Source: a virus. Taken from it: a DNA stretch of 31,750 nucleotides. How positions within the stretch are numbered: position 1 is the first letter of the stretch; every line of letters begins with the position of its first letter. Shown piece by piece: positions 23,903 to 29,880 of the stretch. Both the position numbers and the translations under genes were made by a program. Location of the stretch: positions 1-31,750 of IMG/VR virus record IMGVR_UViG_3300036944_001259. One strand, 5' to 3'. The notes beneath the pieces are model-generated. The model saw only the letters and a list, made by a program, of their open reading frames with translations, was not told the DNA's origin and searched no databases.

Positions 23903-24280
23903 TCAGGCCCGTAGTGGCTTTTTCCACTTCTGGGCTGGCTGGCGTTGCGCCAGGCGACCGTCGTTTTTCCAGTCGCCATGTTTGCCCTGCTGGCAGGCTT
24001 CAAGGAACAACTTGAATTGGAGTCCCTGCTTGACGCAGCGGGTCCAGATCATGCGATTGAGGGTGACTTTCCCTCCAAGCTCGCGCTTCTTCCGGCGAAG
24101 TGACGCCTTGATGCGCTGGCGACGGGTGGGCTTACGTGGCTTGGAGTGATGCTTGCGGCCTTGTGGCTCATGTGGTGGCTCCAAGACGATTTCTCGGCTC
24201 GATTGACCAAAGGCATTTCCAACGCTGGCGAGGCAGGCTATTGCTGCGGCAAGGATGCCGCTCCTGTTTCTGAATCTCAT
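23903..24280 (-). CDS. Predicted secreted, strongly basic small protein
   Basis: A 125 aa protein. Residues 1-25 (MRFRNRSGILAAAIACLASVGNAFG) look like a Sec signal peptide with a cleavage-type NAFG end. The mature part is highly basic (KHHSKPRKPTRRQRIKASLRRKKRELGG) with a Trp/Cys pair (MIWTRC). This is an odd item inside an early replication operon. It could be an envelope-modifying or superinfection-exclusion factor, or the hydrophobic start may be coincidental and the protein a DNA-binding peptide. Its upstream neighbour stops 108 bp away on one side and lies 11 bp away on the other, compatible with a real gene; codon quality is moderate. Confidence 0.55.
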   Translation of the reverse strand: MRFRNRSGILAAAIACLASVGNAFGQSSREIVLEPPHEPQGRKHHSKPRKPTRRQRIKASLRRKKRELGGKVTLNRMIWTRCVKQGLQFKLFLEACQQGKHGDWKNDGRLAQRQPAQKWKKPLRA

Positions 24281-24291
24281 GGCCGTAGGGG

Positions 24292-24777
24292 TCAGAATGG
24301 AATGTCGTCCTCTTCCAGTTTCTCCTCAGCCACCGGAGGCGCTGACGCCTTGGTGGTCTTGGACGACTCATAGACGTAGCGGTCGAGGTCGTTGCGCTCG
24401 TACTGCTTGCCTGACTGCTTGGCCGTGGCCATCTCCACCTTGACGGTGCAGCGGCCTTCGCGGGTCATGAGCCACTTCTTGAAGTCGCCGGACGTGAAAT
24501 CGATCGCCTTCTCGATGCCGCCAGGGCAGAGCGACTTGAGGAACGAGTTGACGCGCCACTCGGTGGCCTCGGTGAAGACCAGCCAGTCCTTGAGCTTCAC
24601 GACTCCGGTTTGGCGGTCGCCGACCTCGATGTCGATTGGGATCATCGGGTTGCCATTTCTGGACTGCTCTTCGTCGTAAACGGCGACAACGCGGAATGGG
24701 TATTCGCCTTTCGGCAGGCACACGAACTCCTTTTCGACGGGTTCGCTGTATTTGAAGTTGGATGGGGATTGGCTCAT
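24292..24777 (-). CDS. SSB-like DNA-binding protein with acidic C-terminal tip
   Basis: A 161 aa protein. Residues 15-125 look like a beta barrel (FVCLPKGEYPFRVVAVYDEE... IPIDIEVGDRQTGVVKLKDWLVF... GRCTVKVEMATAKQSGKQYERNDLDRYVY), as in DUF669/OB-fold phage proteins. The last residues EEDDIPF match the acidic tip of bacterial SSB, which recruits partner enzymes. It is probably a single-strand-binding protein for the adjacent ATPase and exonuclease. It overlaps the DUF2303 gene by 4 bp. Family placement is by fold pattern and tail, not by a catalytic motif. Confidence 0.75.
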   Translation of the reverse strand: MSQSPSNFKYSEPVEKEFVCLPKGEYPFRVVAVYDEEQSRNGNPMIPIDIEVGDRQTGVVKLKDWLVFTEATEWRVNSFLKSLCPGGIEKAIDFTSGDFKKWLMTREGRCTVKVEMATAKQSGKQYERNDLDRYVYESSKTTKASAPPVAEEKLEEDDIPF

Positions 24778-25598
24778 GCCTTGTGTTGGTCGAGGATTTC
24801 GAGTGGGGTTTTGGTGATGCAGCCGTCGGTGACGGGGATGTCAATCGACTCGGCTTTGAAGCGTTCGCGGACGGAATCGACGATGGCCCGGAAAGCCACG
24901 TCAGCGACCTTGTCGGCATGCAGCAGCTTCACCTCAAAGGAGAGCGCGCCGTTGTCGATGCGGTAGCGGAACAGCGCCTTGATCTCCATCGTGGTGTCCT
25001 CTTCCGCGCCGAAGAAAATCGGCACGCGAAGTTTGATTTCCGATGGCACGCGCTTGTCGCCAGCCGACTTGGCATCGGTGGTTTCCTCCCACTGAAGTTG
25101 CCGGTCGCCATTGGCCAGCACGACGACGTTGGTGAACTTCACGTTGCGCATGCCGGAGATCGTGGTGACGATCGTGAGCATTTCGGCGGCGGATGGCTCC
25201 TGAATGGTGTCCAGATGCTCCTCGACGAACTCGGCGAAATGCCGCTGGCTGATGGCCTTGCCGCTGATCGCCAGCCAATCCCGCCAGTCGTCGGTGATCC
25301 TGAGCGGCATGACGGCGCGGTGGTTGGCCCATCCGCCATCCCCCTCCTCCACGCTTGACTCGTTCCAGTCGTGGATCAGGGTGAGCTTCTGCTGGGAGCG
25401 CGAGGCGAAGAGCCGCGAGCGATAAGATTTGAAATCCTCGGCATAGGCGACAAGCGACTCGATAGAGTCAACGTCGATGTGGCCGCGATGTGTTGGGGTT
25501 TCCGCAAATCGCTCCAGCGGAATCAGGCGGTTGTTGATGGCGATGGCATTGCCGACGATGCGCGGTTGCGCGGCTTCGAGTAGTGGAGTAAGGTCCAT
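24774..25598 (-). CDS. DUF2303-family phage protein
   Basis: A 274 aa protein. The layout matches DUF2303 (YfdQ-like): an IERFAETPTHRG-type region (residues 29-40), the VDSIESLVAYAEDFKS stretch, DWNESSVEEGDGGWANHRAVM, and the ISQRHFAEFVEEHLDTI segment with its final beta half. DUF2303 genes recur next to phage SSB and recombinase genes, but no biochemical function is established. It lies 4 bp from the downstream small gene and overlaps the SSB-like gene by 4 bp. Confidence 0.85.
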   Translation of the reverse strand: MDLTPLLEAAQPRIVGNAIAINNRLIPLERFAETPTHRGHIDVDSIESLVAYAEDFKSYRSRLFASRSQQKLTLIHDWNESSVEEGDGGWANHRAVMPLRITDDWRDWLAISGKAISQRHFAEFVEEHLDTIQEPSAAEMLTIVTTISGMRNVKFTNVVVLANGDRQLQWEETTDAKSAGDKRVPSEIKLRVPIFFGAEEDTTMEIKALFRYRIDNGALSFEVKLLHADKVADVAFRAIVDSVRERFKAESIDIPVTDGCITKTPLEILDQHKA

Positions 25599-25602
25599 GG
25601 GA

Positions 25603-25962
25603 TCAGGCGTCGTTGGTTCCGGTTTTGGTGCCCTTCACGACACGGGGCATGTCCCCGAGTTTGAGTTGGGCCTGGTTGGGGTTTTCGCGCTGGAGGTCGC
25701 CGTCTTCGGTGACGAACAGCATCGAGGGTGAGACGTCCGGGATCGGGCACTTGGGTGCCACGGTGCCGGTGATTTCCACTTGGCCGGAGTCACGGCCGCG
25801 TGGCTTGATTTCGAGAGTCAGGGTCAATGCCCCTTTCTTTCCGGTTTCGCGCACGGCCTTGAGGACGTTGCACAACTCTTCTGAGGCTTGGCCGGCGAGA
25901 TCGCCGTATCCAACCTCGTTGACAGCCTTCATGAAAAGGCAGGACGTGGGGTCAGTTTCCAT
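25603..25962 (-). CDS. Conserved small phage protein beside the recombination ATPase
   Basis: A 119 aa protein, conserved in form with phage proteins carrying 'ASEELCNVLKAV.ETGKKGALTLTLEIKP' and a closing 'FVTEDGDLQRENPNQ'. It is predicted to be an alpha helix followed by a beta sheet; no metal or nucleotide motif is seen. It overlaps the P-loop ATPase gene by 11 bp and so is likely translated with it. The function is unknown; its position in a recombination operon suggests a DNA-metabolism accessory. Confidence 0.8.
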   Translation of the reverse strand: METDPTSCLFMKAVNEVGYGDLAGQASEELCNVLKAVRETGKKGALTLTLEIKPRGRDSGQVEITGTVAPKCPIPDVSPSMLFVTEDGDLQRENPNQAQLKLGDMPRVVKGTKTGTNDA

Positions 25963-26923
25963 CGGTGGTTTCTGTTGGTGATTCGGCCTCTTCAGCCGTG
26001 GGATTGGAAAACTCTTTGACCGCGGCGAGGAAGGCGTCGCGCTTGGCGGCGACCTGTTTCCGGTAGGTGGCTTTCAGGTCGGTGAGCTGCTGGCCCTCGG
26101 TCAGCCAGCGGATCGAAATGAGGTAGGCGAGCGCCTGCGCCTCGATGCCCTTGAAGATGACCGCCATTTCGTCTTCACTGACGACCGGCTTGGCGGTTTC
26201 CGTGGCAGCAGCAAATGCCTCCCACGAAAGATCCATCTTGAAAGGCAGGGCGAAGCGGGACTTGGCGGCAAACGCGGGGCGTTCCTCGGTGAACATGATC
26301 CGGCGACCGTCACCAAACGCCCGGGCTTTCTTCGCGCCCTTCTCCTTGCTGGTCTTGATCTCGTAGGTGGCGAAGAACATGCAGTCCATCGCCTCGATCC
26401 AGAGGGCGCTCGCCTGCTCGTTCATTTTGATGATGTGCTTGTCAAAACGCTCGCCCTCGTAGGGATCATCGAACGCCTTGATCTTGGAGTGCCCCAAGCA
26501 AATGACGCTCATCTTATTGCGGAGGGTCTTGAGTGTCTGGAAGAACACGACCCACTCCTCGGCAGCTCGCACATAGCCCTTGCCAAATCCGCCGTCGACT
26601 TCCTCGATGGAGGACACGCGGGCCTCCTTGATGATGTGCGCCCACAGCAGCGGCTCCAGACCGTTGACGGTGTCGATGACGAGGGTTTCGTATTCGTGGC
26701 TCTCGGTGGTGAGCGCGTGAATCGCGGCTTTCACTTCCGCCCATGTCTTCGGGATCGGGAAGCTGGCGGCGTCGATCATCCCGAGTCCGTCGTCGGTCCC
26801 GAGGAAAATGGGCTTGGGGGCGGATGCGGCAAAGGTCGATTTGCCGACTCCGCCAGGGCCGTAGAGCCCGATGAGGTGGGGGCGCTTTTTCGCGCCTTTC
26901 TGGATTTGATTGAGGATGCTCAT
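25952..26923 (-). CDS. P-loop ATPase of the Sak4/AAA_24 type (recombination)
   Basis: A 323 aa protein. Walker A GPGGVGKST (22-30) follows HLIGLY; Walker B is YETLVIDTV, with TVNGLEPLLW behind it, and VICLGHSKIKAFDDP supplies a sensor-like region. The rest is helical. Phage ATPases of this kind (Sak4-like, AAA_24) act in single-strand annealing or pairing together with an SSB, which is encoded here three genes downstream. The ATG 26923 places the fold 15 residues before Walker A and is preferred to 26944. A terminator-like hairpin lies 20 bp upstream, so expression may be attenuated. Confidence 0.85.
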   Translation of the reverse strand: MSILNQIQKGAKKRPHLIGLYGPGGVGKSTFAASAPKPIFLGTDDGLGMIDAASFPIPKTWAEVKAAIHALTTESHEYETLVIDTVNGLEPLLWAHIIKEARVSSIEEVDGGFGKGYVRAAEEWVVFFQTLKTLRNKMSVICLGHSKIKAFDDPYEGERFDKHIIKMNEQASALWIEAMDCMFFATYEIKTSKEKGAKKARAFGDGRRIMFTEERPAFAAKSRFALPFKMDLSWEAFAAATETAKPVVSEDEMAVIFKGIEAQALAYLISIRWLTEGQQLTDLKATYRKQVAAKRDAFLAAVKEFSNPTAEEAESPTETTDGN

Positions 26924-26942
26924 GTGATGAGAAGTTGCGCCC

Positions 26943-26969
26943 AAAAAACCCGACCCCCTCGCGAGGGTC
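26943..26969 (-). terminator. Rho-independent-type terminator ahead of the recombination ATPase
   Basis: On the minus strand GACCC (26969-26965), loop TCGCGAGG, GGGTC (26956-26952) is followed after GGG by six T residues (26948-26943). The stem is only 5 bp but all GC save one pair. It lies downstream of the small membrane-protein gene and 20 bp upstream of the ATPase start, in the same direction of transcription. It could end the short regulatory operon or attenuate read-through. Confidence 0.5.
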
Positions 26970-26986
26970 AGGTGATTCGGTGCGGT

Positions 26987-26998
26987 GTTCGCGTTACG
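26987..26998 (-). promoter_or_regulatory. CGTAACGCGAAC motif, copy 3
   Basis: On the minus strand CGTAACGCGAAC sits in the gap after the membrane-protein gene, whose TGA forms part of the preceding GTTGA. The ATPase start is 63 bp downstream and the terminator-like hairpin lies between. Confidence 0.6.
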
Positions 26999-27205
26999 TC
27001 AACGCCTGGAGCGATAGTAAGCGACCTTACGATGGTGCTTCATCGACCAGAGAGAAAAGCCCGCGCTAACAAGGAAAGAAGCAGCGGCGGCCCACGGTGC
27101 CGTCATCAAGACGAGAAAGCCGGGAATCGCGAACGCGAACGCGGCCAGAAGAAGCAACCTTGCGCAGAAGCGGTGGTTCTTCTCCATGAGTTCGTAGTAG
27201 GTCAC
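26999..27205 (-). CDS. Small membrane protein
   Basis: A 68 aa protein with two hydrophobic segments (about residues 15-33, LLLLAAFAFAIPGFLVLMT, and 36-53) and a basic tail (KHHRKVAYYRSRR). The start is the GTG at 27205, overlapping the upstream stop by 4 bp (GTGA) and preceded by GGGAGGTG, the only good Shine-Dalgarno sequence I noticed in the window. The GTG at 27229 is a weaker alternative. Candidate roles include a superinfection-exclusion factor or a holin-like protein; none is supported beyond the topology. Confidence 0.65.
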   Translation of the reverse strand: MTYYELMEKNHRFCARLLLLAAFAFAIPGFLVLMTAPWAAAASFLVSAGFSLWSMKHHRKVAYYRSRR

Positions 27206-27420
27206 TTGACACCTCCCTTCTTCACGCACTTCGGGCAGTTTCCCAAGCGCCAGCCCTTGCGGGTCATTTCGAGTTTAACGGCCTTGTCGATCTTGTCGCC
27301 AATCTCGGATTTCTCCGCCGTGACGACTGCCGGGGTAATCACAAGGTCCAGCTTGCAAGTCCGGCAGTGCCTCACGGCCCCCGCCCTGACAGTGAAAAGA
27401 TTTCCAACGATGGTGCTCAT
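27202..27420 (-). CDS. Small zinc-finger-like protein
   Basis: A 72 aa protein with CRTC (19-22) and CPKC (62-65) separated by a Lys/Asp-rich helix, a CxxC...CxxC arrangement able to hold one zinc. It overlaps both neighbours by 4 bp. Probably a DNA- or protein-binding regulator; no family recognised. Confidence 0.65.
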   Translation of the reverse strand: MSTIVGNLFTVRAGAVRHCRTCKLDLVITPAVVTAEKSEIGDKIDKAVKLEMTRKGWRLGNCPKCVKKGGVK

Positions 27421-27671
27421 GCTTCGTTTTCTGCGAGGTGCTGTTTGATGACAGATGCCCGGTAGCGATAAACCTTGCCGGGGATGATGGTGATTTTCGG
27501 GATCTGGAGATTGGTCAGGGTGTTGGCCGAGACATCCAGGATGCCACAGACCTGAGCCGGAGAAAGGAGATCAAGATTGTCGCGGTGCTCGGCAAGCAGG
27601 TGCTCGATCGTTCCGGTAATGACCCGGTCAATGACCTCCTTGCGCTCGGTCGGTGTCAGGTCGAGGTGCAT
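27417..27671 (-). CDS. Helix-turn-helix excisionase-like protein
   Basis: An 84 aa protein. Residues 35-75 (LDLLSPAQVCGILDVSANTLTNLQIPKITIIPGKVYRYRASVIKQHL) follow the MerR/HTH_17 pattern typical of excisionases and small phage regulators: helix, turn, recognition helix, short wing, final helix. The ATG at 27671 is used; it overlaps the upstream RHH stop by 1 bp (TGATG). Excision or regulation are both possible; the integrase is 0.9 kb away on the other strand. Confidence 0.75.
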   Translation of the reverse strand: MHLDLTPTERKEVIDRVITGTIEHLLAEHRDNLDLLSPAQVCGILDVSANTLTNLQIPKITIIPGKVYRYRASVIKQHLAENEA

Positions 27672-27865
27672 CAGACGGATGCCTTGAGCTTTGAGCGGAC
27701 GAGTTGCTCCAGCCATGCCGATGCGGAAAGACCAGCATTAAAAGCCGCTTTTTGAGTCGCTTCCCAAATAGCTGGATCAATCGTGATTGATGGCCTCGTT
27801 TTGAGGATCTTCTTCGGCGGTTGTCCTCGTCCTCTTTTGGGTTTAGGGGTCGCTGGTTTGTTCAT
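27671..27865 (-). CDS. Ribbon-helix-helix regulator (leftward)
   Basis: A 64 aa protein. A basic start (KPKRGRGQPPKKILKTR) leads to the strand PSITI and helices DPAIWEATQKAAFNAGLSASAWLEQLVRSKL, i.e. the ribbon-helix-helix fold of Arc/CopG-type repressors. It is the first gene of the leftward operon; a 7-bp perfect inverted repeat lies 2-20 bp upstream of its ATG, a likely autoregulatory operator. Another RHH gene is transcribed away from it 117 bp to the right. ATG 27865 is preferred over the GTG at 27886, which would sit inside the inverted repeat. Confidence 0.82.
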   Translation of the reverse strand: MNKPATPKPKRGRGQPPKKILKTRPSITIDPAIWEATQKAAFNAGLSASAWLEQLVRSKLKASV

Positions 27866-27867
27866 GC

Positions 27868-27886
27868 GTGGGTATTTCTTACCCAC
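27868..27886. promoter_or_regulatory. Operator-like inverted repeat upstream of the leftward RHH gene
   Basis: GTGGGTA (27868-27874), 5-bp spacer, TACCCAC (27880-27886) is perfect over 7 bp, and a further ACCCAC half-site follows at 27891-27896. It lies 2 bp upstream of the RHH start codon, in an A/T-rich gap. A repeat this tight in front of an RHH gene is the usual place for autoregulation; binding is inferred. Confidence 0.6.
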
Positions 27887-27908
27887 TAAAAACCCACCGA
27901 CAATAAAA

Positions 27909-27917
27909 TTCTAATAG
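27909..27917 (+). promoter_or_regulatory. TTCTAATAG half-site in the divergent control region
   Basis: TTCTAATAG resembles the TTCTAACAG half-sites of the perfect inverted repeat at 28223-28267 (8 of 9 bases). It lies in the AT-rich gap between the two divergent RHH genes, where promoters for both should sit. Confidence 0.4.
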
Positions 27918-27981
27918 GGGAATAAAAATACCTACGAAAAATGCACTTGTGATGCTGTTTCACCCATGCGATCATCAAGCC

Positions 27982-28209
27982 ATGAGCGAAGAACAACAAA
28001 AGCCAGGACGTCCAAAAACGGGCTCCAAGAAGATTCGCCCAAACTTCTCATTATCGCCCGAGACCTTTGAAATGCTGAAGGCCGAGGCAGAACGAAAAGA
28101 CGTCAGCATGTCGGCGCTTTTGACGCTTTGGATCAGAGAAAAAATCGGGCGTGATCTGAGGGTTGTAGAGTCTCGAGAAGCAAAGTCATCCCGCTCAGGT
28201 CAAGCATGA
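27982..28209 (+). CDS. Ribbon-helix-helix regulator (rightward)
   Basis: A 75 aa protein. The start KPGRPKTGSKKIRPNFSLSPETFEMLKAEAERKDVSMSALLTLWIREKI carries a basic arm, the strand RPNFSLS and two helices, i.e. a ribbon-helix-helix fold like CopG/Arc. It is transcribed away from the leftward RHH gene. The next rightward genes are the membrane protein and the integrase. Together with the leftward RHH it could form a two-repressor switch, as Arc and Mnt do in P22. ATG 27982 is preferred to the ATG at 27949, which adds 11 residues of unlikely sequence. Confidence 0.8.
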   Translation: MSEEQQKPGRPKTGSKKIRPNFSLSPETFEMLKAEAERKDVSMSALLTLWIREKIGRDLRVVESREAKSSRSGQA

Positions 28210-28222
28210 ATTTCCAATCGGA

Positions 28223-28267
28223 TTCTAACAGATAACGCCGATTTGTCCCGTAAAATTTCTGTTAGAA
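28223..28267. promoter_or_regulatory. Long-spaced perfect inverted repeat upstream of the integrase unit
   Basis: TTCTAACAGA (28223-28232) and TCTGTTAGAA (28258-28267) are perfect 10-bp inverted copies with a 25-bp spacer. They occupy most of the 70-bp gap between the rightward RHH gene and the membrane-protein gene ahead of the integrase. The spacing puts the centres 35 bp apart, compatible with a dimer or tetramer of a small repressor bound on one face. A run of A follows, but no terminator T-run is in the sense direction. Confidence 0.6.
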
Positions 28268-28279
28268 AAAACGCACCCC

Positions 28280-28537
28280 ATGAAAGTTTTCCTTTGCCTC
28301 ATTGTGTCGGGGATTGGCTTCGCGGGTTGCATCTATGCCGCCAGCGCCATTGCGTTGCTCTGCCGCCGTGAATGGAGGGACGGCACATCGGCACTTGCCC
28401 TGTGCCTCATCCCGCTCGGGGTTTATGCCGTCGCCTGGCGCATCTTGCCGCTGGAGAACTGGCTGATCCTTCCCGGTGCGCTCGCCGCAATTTTCAGCGC
28501 AATTACATTTGCCTTGGTCCTCAAAAATGGAGCCTGA
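28280..28537 (+). CDS. Small membrane protein upstream of the integrase
   Basis: An 85 aa protein with three hydrophobic segments (about 2-28, 37-53, 61-81) joined by short charged loops (CRREWRDG; LENW), i.e. a three-helix membrane protein. The stop lies 2 bp before the integrase ATG, so the two are likely co-transcribed. The inverted repeat at 28223-28267 lies directly upstream. Superinfection exclusion or an inhibitor role is a common reason for such lysogeny-linked membrane proteins; there is no direct evidence here. Confidence 0.7.
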   Translation: MKVFLCLIVSGIGFAGCIYAASAIALLCRREWRDGTSALALCLIPLGVYAVAWRILPLENWLILPGALAAIFSAITFALVLKNGA

Positions 28538-28539
28538 CC

Positions 28540-29712
28540 ATGAAAGTCAAATTCGGAAGTGTGGAGCTTTCCGGCTACCCGTGGAAACACCACTCCGGGA
28601 AGACCTACTTCCGGTTCGATTGGTTCGATGGCAGGCGCAAGCGCCACATCACGCGGGCGAGTGAAGCCAAGGCGAAGAAGGCCGCTTACGAGAAGGCGAA
28701 GGAACTGCATCGGCAGACAAAGGATCTCAACGCGCTGCCCGATCACCAGCAACGCGCCATCCAGCGCCTGCTCGACGTCGATCCGTCGCTTCAGGTCATC
28801 GACGAGTTCTTGCTATGGCGGGCGCGAGAAAGGCCAGAGACCGTCATCGAGGACGTCATTGCCGCCTTCATGGAGTCGGTGGCGCTGAACAAGGGTCAAT
28901 CCGCCCAGAATGAAAAGACGCTCAAGGTTCACACAGGGGCGCTCCTCAAGGCCTTCTCGGGTCGCTCGGTGTCGTCGATCTCAACCGCCGAGCTTAACGC
29001 TCACATCGGCCGAAATCCGAAGCACTCGCCGCGCACCCGGGCAAATTGCCGTGGGGCCCTGATCCGGATCTGGAATTGGTGCCAGGCCAACGGCCACATT
29101 CCCCAGGGCGAGAAGACTGCCGCGGCACTGACGATGGCTCCGATCGTAGCTCGCAAGACGCCGGAGACTTACTCGCCCGACGAGCTGGCGGAAATGCTCC
29201 TCTACGTCCAGCCGCGCTACTTTCCATGGCTGGCTGCATGCGCCTTCGGTGGATTTCGGACGGATGAGATTTACCCGCTCGCCGGCGGCACCAAGTCGCC
29301 CCTCGACTGGTCGGATTTCAAATGGGATCGAGACGTCGTTGTGGTGCGCCCTGAAACAGGCAAGACCGGTCGGCGCATCGTCCCGATCCTCCCGGCGCTC
29401 CGGCGGTGGCTGGAGCCTATCAAAAAGCCGTCCGGACCGGTTGGCGAAGGAGTGGCCCCGTCGATGAAACCAGGGCGCGGCAGGCTGCCCCAGACGGTTC
29501 TCCTCGGCGACCTCGTGGGCGGATGGCGACCAAACGCCCTGCGTCACTCGTGGATCTCCTACCGGGCCGCGCTTGTCGGCATCGGTCAGACCTCGATGGA
29601 GGCCGGGAACAGCGAGAGCGAGGCGAAGCGTTCCTACAACGACGCGATGTCACGCGCCGAAGCTGAGGCCTGGTTCTCACTCCAGCCGGAGAACTTTGGA
29701 GAACCTGCCTGA
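28540..29712 (+). CDS. int: Tyrosine site-specific integrase
   Basis: A 390 aa protein. Residues 1-45 are a basic, strand-rich arm-type region; residues 100-195 are a core-binding domain; residues 210-370 are catalytic. R240 (GGFRTDEI), K275 (PETGKTGRRIVPI), R335 (NALRHSW) and Y366 (KRSYND) match the tyrosine recombinase order. The box II histidine is N332 and the second His is N357 (AGNSES), both Asn. This NxxR / GN form is common in one integrase group and does not by itself mean inactivity. An attachment core lies 16 bp after the stop, fitting a role in tRNA-gene integration. ATG 28540; GGAG 9 bp upstream may act as a Shine-Dalgarno sequence. Confidence 0.9.
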   Translation: MKVKFGSVELSGYPWKHHSGKTYFRFDWFDGRRKRHITRASEAKAKKAAYEKAKELHRQTKDLNALPDHQQRAIQRLLDVDPSLQVIDEFLLWRARERPETVIEDVIAAFMESVALNKGQSAQNEKTLKVHTGALLKAFSGRSVSSISTAELNAHIGRNPKHSPRTRANCRGALIRIWNWCQANGHIPQGEKTAAALTMAPIVARKTPETYSPDELAEMLLYVQPRYFPWLAACAFGGFRTDEIYPLAGGTKSPLDWSDFKWDRDVVVVRPETGKTGRRIVPILPALRRWLEPIKKPSGPVGEGVAPSMKPGRGRLPQTVLLGDLVGGWRPNALRHSWISYRAALVGIGQTSMEAGNSESEAKRSYNDAMSRAEAEAWFSLQPENFGEPA

Positions 29713-29728
29713 AAATCACTGGAAATAC

Positions 29729-29753
29729 GGTGGGCCCGGTGGGGTTCGAACCC
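29729..29753 (-). other. Phage attachment core: 3' end of a tRNA gene
   Basis: On the minus strand the bases read as a tRNA tail: GGG, T-loop TTCGAAC, T-stem 3' strand CCCAC, acceptor 3' strand CGGGCCC, discriminator A. The 5' half is absent: before GGG the bases that should pair with the last two T-stem positions do not (CA against AC), and no anticodon arm is found further on. A tRNA tail right after an integrase gene is the normal attP/attL core. Acceptor GGGCCCG/CGGGCCC is shared by several tRNAs, so the target tRNA is not named. Confidence 0.8.
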
Positions 29754-29767
29754 TGTTTCCCCGAATT

Positions 29768-29827
29768 GCTCGCGTTGCGTGAATGATTCTAGAGTCCTTT
29801 ACTGAAACCTTTTGGCGTAACGCGAAC
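29768..29827. promoter_or_regulatory. Inverted pair of CGTAACGCGAAC-type motifs beside the attachment core
   Basis: GCTCGCGTTGCG (29768-29779; reverse complement CGCAACGCGAGC, 10 of 12 matches) and CGTAACGCGAAC (29816-29827, 12 of 12) face away from each other with a 36-bp spacer, starting 15 bp beyond the tRNA tail. They may be integrase arm sites or a regulatory pair. The stretch 29754-29880 holds no gene that I can see apart from these. Confidence 0.5.
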
Positions 29828-29880
29828 GCTTGACGGATTGTCAGGCATTCAAGGTTCTGGAGAACCTTTGGAGCACCCGA

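Noticed and set aside
29729-29800. A complete tRNA gene on the minus strand.
   Set aside because: Only the T-loop, part of the T-stem and the acceptor strand are present; no anticodon arm, D-arm or 5' acceptor strand follows within the expected 75 bases.
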